Assembly (NCBI RefSeq): GCF_019972155.1
Contig: NZ_BOVL01000057.1
Location: forward strand, 40,801-104,800
Origin: Bradyrhizobium sp. RD5-C2
GTDB lineage: Bacteria; Pseudomonadota; Alphaproteobacteria; Rhizobiales; Xanthobacteraceae
Reading direction: 5' to 3'
Length of the DNA stretch: 64,000 nucleotides
The position numbers were made by a program, and so were the translations under genes. Positions 25,488 through 34,779 of the stretch are shown here, in pieces (within the stretch, counting starts at the first letter, position 1; each line of letters opens with the position of its first letter). The notes under the pieces were generated by a model. The model saw nothing but the letters and a program-made list of their open reading frames with translations. It made no database searches and was not told the origin of the DNA.

Positions 25488-26504
25488 ATGGCCACACCGC
25501 CCGACAGGCTGCCGATCATCGACGGCGAGGCGTCGCTCGCGACCCGCGCGGCGTGGCTGTACTTCGCGGCGGGGCTGACCCAGTCGGAGGTCGCCGACCG
25601 CCTCAACATCCAGAGCACCAAGGCGCACCGCCTGATCGCGCGCGCCAGCCGCGAAGGCATGATCCGCGTTTTCGTCGAGGGGCCGGTCGCCGAATGCGTC
25701 GCGCTGGAGAACGACCTCACGCAGCGCTTCGGTCTTTCGTTCTGTCGCGTCGCGCCGGATCTCGGCGAGAGCGACCTGCCGCTGAAGGCGCTGGCGCTGG
25801 AAGGCGCGAGCTTCCTGCGCCAGACCCTCGAGCGCGGCGACGACAAGGTGATCGGCGTCGGCCATGGCCGCACGCTCGCCGCCGTGGTCGAGCAGATGCC
25901 GCAGACCCCGGCGCGCGACGCGCAATTCGTCTCGCTGCTCGGCGGACTGACGCGGAAGTTTGCCGCCAATCCGTTCGATGTGATCCATCGCCTCGCCGAA
26001 CGCACCGGCGCAGAAGCCTATCTGCTGCCGGTGCCGGTGTTCGCCAATTCGGTCGCCGATCGCGCCGTGTTGATGCAGCAGTTCGGCATCGCCGACGTGT
26101 TCGCGCTGGCGCGCAAGGCCTCGCTGCTGTTCGTCGGCATCGGACAGGTCAGCCGCGACGGCTTCCTGGTGTCGAGCGGCATGATCAAGCCCGACGAGGT
26201 CGCCGAGCTGAAGCGTGTCGGCGCCTGCGCCGATCTGCTCGGACATTTCTTCAGCGCCGACGGAGCGGTGCTGGACACCGATCTCTCGGCCCGCGCCACC
26301 TCCATGAGCATGGCCGATCTCAGGAAGCACCGGATCGTCGCCATCGCCGGCGGGCCGGCCAAGGTGACCGCGCTGCGCGGCGTGCTGCGCAGCGGCGTGC
26401 TGCACGGCCTCATCATCGACGAGGTGACCGCAAAGGCGCTCGCAACCGACAAGCCGGAGACCACATCCGGCAAGCCAAGAAGCAAGACCCGGAAGGACAA
26501 ATAA
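25488..26504 (+). CDS. SorC/DeoR-type sugar-binding transcriptional regulator
   Basis: 338 residues. The N-terminal helix-turn-helix reads ARAAWLYFAAGLTQSEVADRL-like text (here TRAAWLYFAAGLTQ then SEVADRLNIQSTKAHRLI), the usual SorC form. The C-terminal sugar-phosphate-binding domain starts about residue 60 and contains VIGVGHGRTLAAVV and VGIGQVSRDGFL. It most resembles regulators of polyol loci such as EryD. Standing at the divergence between the kinase unit and the ABC transporter operon, it probably controls both, responding to a phosphorylated sugar. It is 28 bases upstream of the binding protein gene. Confidence 0.88.
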   Translation: MATPPDRLPIIDGEASLATRAAWLYFAAGLTQSEVADRLNIQSTKAHRLIARASREGMIRVFVEGPVAECVALENDLTQRFGLSFCRVAPDLGESDLPLKALALEGASFLRQTLERGDDKVIGVGHGRTLAAVVEQMPQTPARDAQFVSLLGGLTRKFAANPFDVIHRLAERTGAEAYLLPVPVFANSVADRAVLMQQFGIADVFALARKASLLFVGIGQVSRDGFLVSSGMIKPDEVAELKRVGACADLLGHFFSADGAVLDTDLSARATSMSMADLRKHRIVAIAGGPAKVTALRGVLRSGVLHGLIIDEVTAKALATDKPETTSGKPRSKTRKDK

Positions 26505-26532
26505 AACAAGCGTCAACAAGGAGAGGAAATAC

Positions 26533-27972
26533 ATGTTCGATCGCGAGAAGAATCTGTTCGACTCCTACGCTGCCAAACGCATCAGCCGCCGCGATCTCCT
26601 CGACGGTGCCGCCAAGCTCGGCATCGCGGGTATCGCCGCCAACGCCGCCTTCGCCTCCTCGATGTCGAAGGCGATGGCCGCGGACTTCAACTGGAAGGCC
26701 CAGAGCGGCAAGAGCGTCAAGCTGCTGCTCAACAAGCACCCTTATGTCGACGCGATGATCGGCGACATCGAGGCGTTCAAGTCGCTGACCGGCATGAACG
26801 TCACCTACGACATCTTCCCCGAGGACGTCTATTTCGACAAGGTGACGGCAGCGCTGTCGTCGAAGTCGGACCAGTACGACGCCTTCATGACCGGCGCCTA
26901 CATGACCTGGACCTACGGTCCGGCGGGCTGGATCGAGGACCTCAACACCTACATCAAGGATCCCGCCAAGACCAATCCGGCCTTCGCCTGGGACGACGTG
27001 CTGCCGGGCCTGCGCGCCTCCACGGCGTGGGACGGTGTCGCCGGCTCCGAGCTCGGCTCGGGCAAGGCCAAGCAGTGGTGCATCCCCTGGGGCTATGAGC
27101 TCAACAACATCACCTATAACCGCAACGTCTTCGACAAGGTCGGCGTCAAGCCGCCGAAGAACCTTGACGAGATGCTGGACGTCGCTGCCAAGATCACCAA
27201 GGACGCCGGCGGCCCCTACGGCGTCGGCGTGCGCGGCTCGCGCTCCTGGGCGACCATCCATCCCGGCTTCCTGTCGGCCTATTCGAACTTCGGCCAGAAA
27301 GATTTTGTGATGGAGGGCGGCAAGCTGAAGGCCGCGATGAACACCAAGGCCTCGAAGGACTTCCACGACAAATGGGTCAAGATGATCCAGACCTCGGGCC
27401 CGAAGAACTGGTCGACCTACACCTGGTACCAGGTCGGCACCGATCTCGGCGCCGGCGCCTCCGGCATGATCTTCGACGCCGACATCCTCGGCTACTTCAT
27501 GAATGGCGGCGACAACAAGGAGAAGGGGAATCTCGGCTACGCGCCGTTTGCCGCCAACCCGGCCGCCAAGGCGCCGACCCCGAACGTCTGGATCTGGTCG
27601 CTCGCGATGTCGACCTTCTCCAAGCAGAAGGACGCCGCATGGCTGTTCATGCAGTGGGCCGCGTCCGTCGAGCACGATCTGTTCGGTGCGCGCAAGATGG
27701 ACTTCGTCAATCCGGTGCGCACCTCGGTGTGGAAGGACAGCGAGTTCCGCGACCGCATCGCGAAATCGTATCCTGGCTATCTGGAACAGCACGACATGTC
27801 GTCGCCCGGCGCCAAGATCTACTTCACGGCGCAGCCGCTGTTCTTCGATCTCACGACGGAATGGGCCGCCTCGCTGCAGAAGATGGTCGCGAAGGAGGTC
27901 AGCGTCGACGAGGGGCTCGACAAGCTCGCCGACAGCATCAACCGCCAGCTCAAGCAAGCCGGTCTCGGCTGA
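26533..27972 (+). CDS. ABC transporter sugar/polyol-binding protein (Tat-exported)
   Basis: 479 residues, extracellular solute-binding protein family 1. The N-terminus has a twin-arginine signal: RISRRDLLDGAAKLGIAGIA followed by FASSMSKAMA and cleavage near residue 48. The mature protein shows VKLLLNKHPYVDAMIGDIEAF and PWGYELNNITYNRNVFDKVG, typical of large polyol- or glycerol-binding proteins. It captures the substrate in the periplasm for the permeases encoded downstream. A GGAGAGG site precedes the ATG. Two strong hairpins follow the gene, as expected for a more abundant binding protein. Confidence 0.9.
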   Translation: MFDREKNLFDSYAAKRISRRDLLDGAAKLGIAGIAANAAFASSMSKAMAADFNWKAQSGKSVKLLLNKHPYVDAMIGDIEAFKSLTGMNVTYDIFPEDVYFDKVTAALSSKSDQYDAFMTGAYMTWTYGPAGWIEDLNTYIKDPAKTNPAFAWDDVLPGLRASTAWDGVAGSELGSGKAKQWCIPWGYELNNITYNRNVFDKVGVKPPKNLDEMLDVAAKITKDAGGPYGVGVRGSRSWATIHPGFLSAYSNFGQKDFVMEGGKLKAAMNTKASKDFHDKWVKMIQTSGPKNWSTYTWYQVGTDLGAGASGMIFDADILGYFMNGGDNKEKGNLGYAPFAANPAAKAPTPNVWIWSLAMSTFSKQKDAAWLFMQWAASVEHDLFGARKMDFVNPVRTSVWKDSEFRDRIAKSYPGYLEQHDMSSPGAKIYFTAQPLFFDLTTEWAASLQKMVAKEVSVDEGLDKLADSINRQLKQAGLG

Positions 27973-27982
27973 CGGATCAACT

Positions 27983-28051
27983 GTGCGGTGCATGATCCCC
28001 CGCACCGCACCCATCCGCCGGCTCGGAGCCTTGTCCCATCCGAGCCGGCGG
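27983..28051 (+). promoter_or_regulatory. Tandem intercistronic stem-loops after the binding-protein gene
   Basis: Two perfect hairpins lie between the binding protein and the first permease. The first pairs GTGCGGTGC (27983-27991) with GCACCGCAC (28002-28010). The second pairs CGCCGGCTCGGA (28016-28027) with TCCGAGCCGGCG (28039-28050), extended by one pair. No T-run follows, so they are more likely RNA-stabilising or attenuating elements than full terminators. Confidence 0.7.
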
Positions 28052-28083
28052 CGTTTGCCAGCCGAACGCGATCTCTTATCATC

Positions 28084-29019
28084 ATGAGCATGGTCCAACT
28101 TCTCCAGACGAACGCCCAGGCGGCGCCGGCCAAGCCAAGGCCGCGCGTGCGCCTCTTGCCCTATCTGCTCAGCCTGCCGGCGTTGCTCGTCTGCGTGGCG
28201 ATCCTGGTTCCGTTCGTGACCGCGGCGGTCTATTCGCTGCAGCGCTACCGGCTGAACCTGCCTTACCTGCGCGGCTTCATCGGCGCCGGCAATTACATCG
28301 ACTTCCTGTCCGATCCGGCGTTCTGGAACACGCTCCAGATCTCGATCACCTACACCGCGGTGACGGTCGTGGTCGAGCTTCTGCTCGGGCTCGGCATCGC
28401 GCTGCTGCTGCGCCGGCCGAGCCGCTTCCACAATGCGGTGTCGATCATGCTGCTGCTGCCGCTGATGACAGCGCCGGCGATTGCCGCGCTGATGTGGAAG
28501 CTGATGACCAATCCAAGCTTCGGCATCCTGTCCTATCTGGTCAGCCTGTTCGGCGTCACCGACTTCAAATGGGCCTCCGATCCGTCAAGCGCGCTGTTCA
28601 CGGTCGTGCTGGTCGACGTCTGGGTCTACACGCCCTTCATCATGATCCTGCTGCTGGCCGGCCTGCGCTCGTTGCCGCGGCAGCCGTTCGAGGCCGCGGC
28701 GCTCGACGGCGTGCCGGCGAGTTTTGTCTTCTTCCGGATCACGCTGCCGATGCTTGCGCCCTACATCATCACGGCGTCGCTGTTCCGCCTGCTCGACTCG
28801 ATCCAGCAGTTCGACATCATCTATGCGATGACGCAGGGCGGCCCGGGCGACCGGCTGATGGTGTTCCAGGTGCAGGCCTATCTGGAGTTCTTCCAGTACA
28901 CCAATGTCGGCAGGTCGGCGGCGCTTCTGATGATCCTCTGGCTGATCACCAACATCCTGTCCAACATCTTCATCAAGAACTGGCTGCGGCTGCGTGCGCG
29001 TGCGCACGGCCACGCGTGA
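28084..29019 (+). CDS. ABC transporter permease (sugar/polyol), first subunit
   Basis: 311 residues with six predicted membrane segments, of the MalF/UgpA-type binding-protein-dependent permease family. The cytoplasmic EAA loop is FEAAALDGVPASFVFFRITLPML. The ATG at 28084 (MSMVQLLQTNAQ) is chosen because upstream codons form the hairpin region, although no strong ribosome site is seen. It pairs with the next permease to form the membrane channel of the importer. Confidence 0.88.
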   Translation: MSMVQLLQTNAQAAPAKPRPRVRLLPYLLSLPALLVCVAILVPFVTAAVYSLQRYRLNLPYLRGFIGAGNYIDFLSDPAFWNTLQISITYTAVTVVVELLLGLGIALLLRRPSRFHNAVSIMLLLPLMTAPAIAALMWKLMTNPSFGILSYLVSLFGVTDFKWASDPSSALFTVVLVDVWVYTPFIMILLLAGLRSLPRQPFEAAALDGVPASFVFFRITLPMLAPYIITASLFRLLDSIQQFDIIYAMTQGGPGDRLMVFQVQAYLEFFQYTNVGRSAALLMILWLITNILSNIFIKNWLRLRARAHGHA

Positions 29020-29033
29020 GGGGGAGGGGCGCG

Positions 29034-29891
29034 ATGGAACATTCCAGTCTTGCCGGTCGCATCTTCCGCGGCGTGGCGCTCTCGCTGATCCTGATCTTCT
29101 TCATGTTTCCGATCGTCTGGATCTTCCTGATGTCGTTCCAGAGCAACGATCAGATATTGCGGATTCCGCCGCGGATCCTGTTCGAGCCGACGCTTGCGAA
29201 CTACGAGGCGCTGATCTCCGGCCAGCTGCGCACCGCCGCCGGCAATCTGCAGATCTCCTTCATGCGCAACCTCTTCAACAGCGTCGTGCTGTCGAGCGCG
29301 GCGGTGCTGCTGGCGCTGCTGCTCGGCGTGCCGGCCGCCTACGCCTTTGCGCGCTTCAAGTTCCGCCTCGGCGAGACCATCGCGTTCACGCTGCTCTCGT
29401 TCCGCTTCGCGCCGCCGCTGCTCGTGCTGCTACCGCTGTCGCTGTACTACCAGGAGCTCGGTCTCAACGACACCTACTTCGGCATCGTCTGGGTCTATCA
29501 GCTGATCGCGCTGCCGTTGATCCTGTGGATCGTGCGCGGCTATTTCGAGGATATCAGCCCCGATATCGAGCATGCCTACCGGTTGGCCGGGCATTCCTGG
29601 CGCGAAGCTTTCACCAGGATCGCGGTGCCGCTGGCGGGACCGGGCATCGCCGCGGCCGGACTGCTGTCGTTCATCTTCTGCTGGAACAATTTCGTCTTCG
29701 CCCTGATCCTGGCCTCCGCCGACAAGCAGCCCGTGACGGTCGGCGCGCTGGCCTTCGTCACCGCATCGGGAATCCAGTACGGCCAGATCGCGGCGGCGAT
29801 CGTGCTGTCGGTGACGCCGACCCTGTTGCTCGCGCTCTACGCGCAGCGCTATCTGGTCGAGGGTCTCTCGCTCGGCGCGGTGAAAGGCTGA
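29034..29891 (+). CDS. ABC transporter permease (sugar/polyol), second subunit
   Basis: 285 residues, MalG/UgpE-type, about six membrane segments. It starts with GRIFRGVALSLILIFFMFPIVW and carries an EAA loop EHAYRLAGHSWREAFTRIAVPL. The ATG at 29034 follows GGGGGAGGGG, 14 bases after the first permease stop. It forms the second half of the channel. Confidence 0.88.
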   Translation: MEHSSLAGRIFRGVALSLILIFFMFPIVWIFLMSFQSNDQILRIPPRILFEPTLANYEALISGQLRTAAGNLQISFMRNLFNSVVLSSAAVLLALLLGVPAAYAFARFKFRLGETIAFTLLSFRFAPPLLVLLPLSLYYQELGLNDTYFGIVWVYQLIALPLILWIVRGYFEDISPDIEHAYRLAGHSWREAFTRIAVPLAGPGIAAAGLLSFIFCWNNFVFALILASADKQPVTVGALAFVTASGIQYGQIAAAIVLSVTPTLLLALYAQRYLVEGLSLGAVKG

Positions 29892-29895
29892 CCGG

Positions 29896-30999
29896 ATGGC
29901 ACGTCTCGAGATCAATTCGGTAAGCAAGGCTTTCGGTGCGGCACGGCCCGCCGACGGGCTGTCGCTGGCTGTCGAGCCCGGCGAGATCGTGGCGGTGTTC
30001 GGGCCGTCCGGCAGCGGCAAGACCGTGTTGCTGCGCATGATCGCGGGCATGTTCGAACCCGACGACGGCGCCATCCTGGTGGGCGGCCGCTCGGTCGTCG
30101 GCGCTCCGCCGGAGCGGCGCGGGATCGGCATGGCGTTCCAGAATTTCGCCCTGTTCCCGCACATGACGGCCCGTGACAACATTGCGAGCGGCCTGCGCGC
30201 TCGGGCCGGCGGAGACGATGTCGCGGGCCGGGTTGCCTCGATCAGCAAGCTGCTCAAGATCGAGCACGTGCTCGGCCACACGCCGCGCGAATTGTCGAAC
30301 GGACAGAAACAGCGGACCGCGTTGGCGCGGGCGCTGATCGGCAATCCGGATGTGCTGCTGCTCGATGATCCCTTGCGCAACGTCGACGCCAAGCTGCGCT
30401 ACGAGATGCGGCTCGAACTGCCGAACCTGCTGCGGCGCGGGACCGCCGCGGTGCTCTACGTGACCCAGGATTATCGCGAAGCGATGGCGATCGCCGACCG
30501 CATTGCGGTTCTGATCGACGGCCGGCTCGCACAGGTCGCGACACCAGCCGATATCTATGCCCAGCCCGCGTCGGTCGCGGTCGCGCGGCTGTTCGGCGAC
30601 CCGACCATCAACCTCGCCGAGGTTTCGCCGGTCGCGGAGCACGGCATGCAGTCTGCCATGGTCGCCGGCGCCAGGATACGGCTCGGTGCGGCCGATGGCG
30701 CCGCGCCTGCCGGTGCGTGTTGGCTCGGCGTCCGGCCGGAGGATCTCGTGGTCTCGTCGGCATCCACGGACGACGCCATCCCGGCGCGCATCCTTGCGAT
30801 CACGCCGATGCACGAGAAGGCGGTGTTGCTGCTCCGTCTTGCCGACGGAACCGAATGGCTGGCGGCGCTGCCGCCGGATGCGCCGCAAGGTGCGGCTGAC
30901 GACACCGTGTTCGTCCGCTTCGCGCCCGATGCGGCGATGCTGTTCGATCGCGCGACCGGGCTCCGGATCGGGCCGTCGCACCGGCTCAAGGCGGCATAG
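29896..30999 (+). CDS. ABC transporter ATPase with a degenerate catalytic site
   Basis: 367 residues with a nucleotide-binding domain and a C-terminal OB-type regulatory domain. Walker A is GPSGSGKT (36-43), the Q-loop Gln82 is present and the signature is LSNGQ (133-137). Two catalytic positions are altered: Asp158 stands where the Walker B glutamate should be (LLLDDP), and Gln191 replaces the H-loop histidine (VTQDYREA). This resembles the first ATPase (GlpS) of the rhizobial glycerol transporter GlpSTPQV, which works beside a second ATPase. It probably binds ATP but hydrolyses it poorly. Confidence 0.88.
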   Translation: MARLEINSVSKAFGAARPADGLSLAVEPGEIVAVFGPSGSGKTVLLRMIAGMFEPDDGAILVGGRSVVGAPPERRGIGMAFQNFALFPHMTARDNIASGLRARAGGDDVAGRVASISKLLKIEHVLGHTPRELSNGQKQRTALARALIGNPDVLLLDDPLRNVDAKLRYEMRLELPNLLRRGTAAVLYVTQDYREAMAIADRIAVLIDGRLAQVATPADIYAQPASVAVARLFGDPTINLAEVSPVAEHGMQSAMVAGARIRLGAADGAAPAGACWLGVRPEDLVVSSASTDDAIPARILAITPMHEKAVLLLRLADGTEWLAALPPDAPQGAADDTVFVRFAPDAAMLFDRATGLRIGPSHRLKAA

Positions 31000-31006
31000 G
31001 AGCGGG

Positions 31007-32128
31007 ATGGTCATGGACATGCTCGAGCTTCGAGGCATCGACAAGGTCTACCGCAGCCGCGGCAAGCCGCCGGTGCATGCCGTGCGCGCCCTCGACATGG
31101 CGGTCGAGAAGGGCGAGATCGTCGCGCTGTTGGGATCGTCGGGCTGCGGCAAGACCTCGACCTTGCGCATGATCGCGGGGTTCGAGGACGTCTCGGCCGG
31201 ATTGATTGCGCTCGGCGGGCGGCACATCCACGCGCTGCCGCCGGCGCGGCGCAAGGTCGCAATGGCCTTCGAGGGCTACTCGCTCTATCCACCGCTCACG
31301 GTGCGCGAGAACATCGCGTTCGCGCTGAAATCCACCCAGCTATCGCGCAACGAAGTGACGCGTCGTGTCGACGAGATTGCCCGTTTGGTCGAGATCGAGG
31401 ATATCCTCGACAGCTATCCCCGCGCGATCTCCGGCGGCCAGCAGCAACGCGTGTCTCTGGCGCGGGCGCTGGTGCGCGATGCCGATCTCTATCTGCTCGA
31501 TGAGCCGATGGGCCAGCTCGAACCGCAGCTGCGCGCGGTGCTGCGCGGCCGGATCAAGAGCCTGCTCGCCGAGCGCGGCATGACCGCGATCTTTGTCACC
31601 CACGACCAGACCGAAGCCAGCGCGCTGGCCGACCGTATCGCGGTGATGGAAGGCGGCGTGCTGCAGCAGTTCGCCAGCGAAAAGGAATTGAAGGGCCGGC
31701 CCGCCAATCTGTTCGTGGCGAGCTTCATCGGCGAGCCGCCGATGAACCTGCTCGATGCGGACGTGACGCGGTCGGATGGCGGTTACCGCCTATCGGTCGG
31801 AACGGATATGCGTTTCGATATCGATGGCGCCGGGCTCGACGGCGAGGCGGCGAAAGCGCTCGCCAGCACACCACAGGTGCGGATCGGCATTCGTCCGCAG
31901 AAGATTGCGGTCGGGACCGGCGACGTCAGGGTCAAGGTCGTCTCCAACCAGTGGCTCGGCGATCAGTCGCACGTCGCCGGAGATTGCGGCGGCCGCATGC
32001 TGATCGCGGTGATGCCGGGGCGGGTCGCCGCGCGGCCGGGCGATAGTGTCCCGTTCGCGTTGGAGCCGCGTCACCTGCACATCTTCGGCCGCGACGGATC
32101 CTGCATCCGCCATGCGGAGGTGTCCTGA
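31007..32128 (+). CDS. ABC transporter ATPase, catalytic partner
   Basis: 373 residues. Walker A GSSGCGKT (43-50), signature ISGGQQQR, Walker B YLLDEP with Glu166, and H-loop His199 (VTHDQTEA) are intact. Two oddities remain: the Q-loop glutamine is Glu89 (AFEGYSLYP), and the D-loop reads GQLEP where SNLDA is usual. With the previous gene it should form a heterodimer with one good ATP site. ATG codons at 31007, 31013 and 31019 are all possible after AGGAG; I give the first. It is 2 bases before the kinase gene. Confidence 0.88.
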   Translation: MVMDMLELRGIDKVYRSRGKPPVHAVRALDMAVEKGEIVALLGSSGCGKTSTLRMIAGFEDVSAGLIALGGRHIHALPPARRKVAMAFEGYSLYPPLTVRENIAFALKSTQLSRNEVTRRVDEIARLVEIEDILDSYPRAISGGQQQRVSLARALVRDADLYLLDEPMGQLEPQLRAVLRGRIKSLLAERGMTAIFVTHDQTEASALADRIAVMEGGVLQQFASEKELKGRPANLFVASFIGEPPMNLLDADVTRSDGGYRLSVGTDMRFDIDGAGLDGEAAKALASTPQVRIGIRPQKIAVGTGDVRVKVVSNQWLGDQSHVAGDCGGRMLIAVMPGRVAARPGDSVPFALEPRHLHIFGRDGSCIRHAEVS

Positions 32129-32130
32129 CG

Positions 32131-33711
32131 ATGACCGCTTCCGCTAGCCGCGACGTCATCATCGGCATCGACGCCGGCACCTCGCTGATCAAGGCGGTGG
32201 CGTTTACGCTCACCGGCGAGCAACTTGCCGATGTCTCGCAGCCGAATGCGTACAACAGCCTGACCGGCGGACATGTCGAGCAGGACATGGCGCGGACCTG
32301 GACCGATACGGTCGCGGTCATTCGTGCGCTGGCGAAGTCAGTGCCTGACTTGTCCGCACGGATCGCGGTGATTGCGGTGACCGGGCAGGGCGACGGCACC
32401 TGGCTGATCGATGACGACGGCCGGCCGGTGGCGCCGGCGCTGCTGTGGCTCGACTCGCGCGCCGGCCGGCTGGTCGAGGAGATTCGCGCCAGCGAGCGCA
32501 ACACGCCGCTCTACCGCCGCACCGGCTCCGGGCTCAACGCCTGTCAGCAGGGGCCGCAGCTGGCGTGGCTGCATGCGCACAGGTCTGAGGCGATCGCCAA
32601 CGCGAGCACAGCTTTCCATTGCAAGGACTGGCTCTATTTCCTGCTCACCGGCGAGCGGGCAACCGATCCGTCGGAGGCCACGTTCTCCTGCGGCGATTTC
32701 CGCAAGCGAGGCTTCGATGCGGAGACCGCGCGGTTGATCGGCATCGCCGACCTGACACGGCTGTTTCCGCCGGTGGTTGACGGCGCGGTCATGACGCATC
32801 CGCTCACGACTGCTGCTGCGATCGAGATCGGCCTGCCGGAAGGCGTGCCGGTCTGCCTTGGTTATGTGGACGTGATCTGCAATGCGCTCGGTGCCGGGCT
32901 CTACGATCCGTCACCCGATGTCGGCTGCACCATCATCGGCTCGACCGGCATGCACATGCGGCTGGTCTCGAGCGCAGATGCGGTGACGCTGAATCGGGAA
33001 GCAACCGGCTACACCATGCCGTTCCCGGTGCCGGGTCACTATGCCCAGATGCAGTCGAACATGGCGGCGACGCTGAACATCGACTGGATGCTCGATCTCG
33101 CATGCGACTTGCTGGCGGCGGAGGGCGTGACGCGCACGCGCGCCGAACTGATCCGGCGGCTCGATGACCAGGTGCTGCGGGCCAGGCCGGGCGAGGTGCT
33201 GTTCCATCCGTTCATCTCCGATGCCGGCGAGCGCGGTCCGTTCGTCTCGCATGAGGCCAGCGCGCAATTCTTCGGCCTGCGCTCGCGCCACCGCTACGGA
33301 GATTTGATGCGCGGCGTGATGGAGGGCTTGGCCTTCGCCGCACGGGATTGCTACGCCGCGATGGGGGCGCTGCCGCGCGATGTCAGGATCACGGGCGGCG
33401 CGGCAAAGAGCCGTGCGCTTGGCGCCATCCTCGGCGCCGCACTGGATTGCGACGTCCGGATCTGTAGCCGCGGCGAGGCCGGCGCCGCGGGCGTTGCGAT
33501 GATCGCGGCCGTCACCATCGATGCCTATCCCGACATGCGCGCCTGCGCCGAGCAGTGGGTCGCGCCGCATCTGAGCGCGCCGCAATCGCCTGACGCCGCG
33601 CTGGCGAAGCGCTACGCCAGCATCTTCCCGACCTATCTCGATGCGAGGCTGGCGTCGCGGCCGGTCTGGAAGCAACTCGCCGCGCTGCGCGCCGGAGGCG
33701 ACCATGTCTAA
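32131..33711 (+). CDS. FGGY-family polyol kinase, erythritol kinase (EryA)-like
   Basis: 526 residues, the length of erythritol kinases. The N-terminus IGIDAGTSLIKAVAFTLTGEQ, the segments TGQGDGTWL and FHCKDWLYFLLTGERATDPSEA, the late YHPYISDAGERGPF-like stretch (here FHPFISDAGERGPF) and the nucleotide motif ITGGAAKSRALG all match my recollection of Brucella/rhizobial EryA. It would phosphorylate erythritol or a similar polyol in the cytoplasm after ABC uptake. It lies between the transporter ATPase and a 2-hydroxyacid dehydrogenase in one tight operon. Substrate remains to be shown; other four- or five-carbon polyols are possible. Confidence 0.85.
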   Translation: MTASASRDVIIGIDAGTSLIKAVAFTLTGEQLADVSQPNAYNSLTGGHVEQDMARTWTDTVAVIRALAKSVPDLSARIAVIAVTGQGDGTWLIDDDGRPVAPALLWLDSRAGRLVEEIRASERNTPLYRRTGSGLNACQQGPQLAWLHAHRSEAIANASTAFHCKDWLYFLLTGERATDPSEATFSCGDFRKRGFDAETARLIGIADLTRLFPPVVDGAVMTHPLTTAAAIEIGLPEGVPVCLGYVDVICNALGAGLYDPSPDVGCTIIGSTGMHMRLVSSADAVTLNREATGYTMPFPVPGHYAQMQSNMAATLNIDWMLDLACDLLAAEGVTRTRAELIRRLDDQVLRARPGEVLFHPFISDAGERGPFVSHEASAQFFGLRSRHRYGDLMRGVMEGLAFAARDCYAAMGALPRDVRITGGAAKSRALGAILGAALDCDVRICSRGEAGAAGVAMIAAVTIDAYPDMRACAEQWVAPHLSAPQSPDAALAKRYASIFPTYLDARLASRPVWKQLAALRAGGDHV

Positions 33712-34744
33712 GTCCATCGCGATCGTCGGCGACCGCTTCATGTTACCCTCGGTGTTCGCCGAGCATATCCGGGCAGCATGCGGCAATGGCGTCGAGATCC
33801 GCAGTCTGGAGCAGCCCTGGCCGGACGAGCCGATGGAGCACGGTTACGCGGGCTCGAAACTCGACGGCCTGAAGGAATTCATGGGGCAGCCTGACGAGAT
33901 CATCGGCTTTGTCGGTGATGCCGAGCTGCTCGTCACCCATTTGGCGCCGATCTCGCGGTCGATGCTGGAGCGGCTGCCGAAGCTGAAGTTCGTCGTGGTG
34001 TCGCGCGGCGGTCCGGTCAACATCGACATGCAGGCGGCGCGCGATCACAATGTGCTGGTGGTCAATACGCCCGGCCGCAATGCGAGCGCGGTGGCGGAGT
34101 TCACCATCGGCGCTATTCTGGCCGAGACACGCCTGATCCGCAGCGGCCATGAGGCACTGCGCGGCGGGGAATGGCGCGGCGATCTCTATCGTGCCGACCG
34201 CACCGGGCGCGAGCTCGGCGAGATGACGGTCGGCATTGTCGGCTACGGCGCGATCGGCAGCCGCGTGGTGAAGCTGCTGAAAGCCTTCGGCTGCAAGATC
34301 CTGGTCGCCGATCCCTATGTCCAGCTCAGCGCCCAGGACCGCAATGACGGCGTCGAGCATGTCGCGCTCGGCGAATTGCTCGGCCGCGCCGACGTCGTTA
34401 CGCTGCACGCGCGGGTGACGCCGGAGACCACCCGCTTCATCGGGCGCGACGCGCTGGCGCGGATCAAGCCGGGCGCGCTCCTGATCAACACCGCGCGCGG
34501 CCCGCTGGTCGATTATGAGGCGCTGCATGATGCGCTGGCATCGGGACATCTCGGCGGCGCCATGCTCGACACTTTCGCAGTCGAGCCGGTCCCGGCGGAC
34601 TGGCCGCTCTTGCGACTTCCTAACGTCACGCTGACGCCGCATATCGCCGGCGCTTCGGTGCGTACCGTCACCGTGGCCGCCGAGCAGGCGGCGGAAGAGG
34701 TTCGCCGCTATCTGGCCGGCGAACCGCCACGCAATCCGTGTTGA
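33704..34744 (+). CDS. NAD-dependent 2-hydroxyacid dehydrogenase (phosphoglycerate dehydrogenase-like)
   Basis: 346 residues. The Rossmann motif is VGIVGYGAIGSRVVKLL. The catalytic Arg is in NTARGPLVD, the Glu in DTFAVEP and the His in LTPHIAGAS, all at the expected places. It should interconvert a 2-hydroxy acid and a 2-keto acid, perhaps an aldonate or phospho-aldonate derived from the sugar. The ATG at 33704 overlaps the kinase stop by 8 bases. A dehydrogenase of this type next to a class II aldolase is also found in four-carbon acid-sugar routes. Confidence 0.87.
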   Translation: MSKSIAIVGDRFMLPSVFAEHIRAACGNGVEIRSLEQPWPDEPMEHGYAGSKLDGLKEFMGQPDEIIGFVGDAELLVTHLAPISRSMLERLPKLKFVVVSRGGPVNIDMQAARDHNVLVVNTPGRNASAVAEFTIGAILAETRLIRSGHEALRGGEWRGDLYRADRTGRELGEMTVGIVGYGAIGSRVVKLLKAFGCKILVADPYVQLSAQDRNDGVEHVALGELLGRADVVTLHARVTPETTRFIGRDALARIKPGALLINTARGPLVDYEALHDALASGHLGGAMLDTFAVEPVPADWPLLRLPNVTLTPHIAGASVRTVTVAAEQAAEEVRRYLAGEPPRNPC

Positions 34745-34779
34745 AGAGGCAATTCGTGCTGAAGAGAAAGGCAGTCCGT

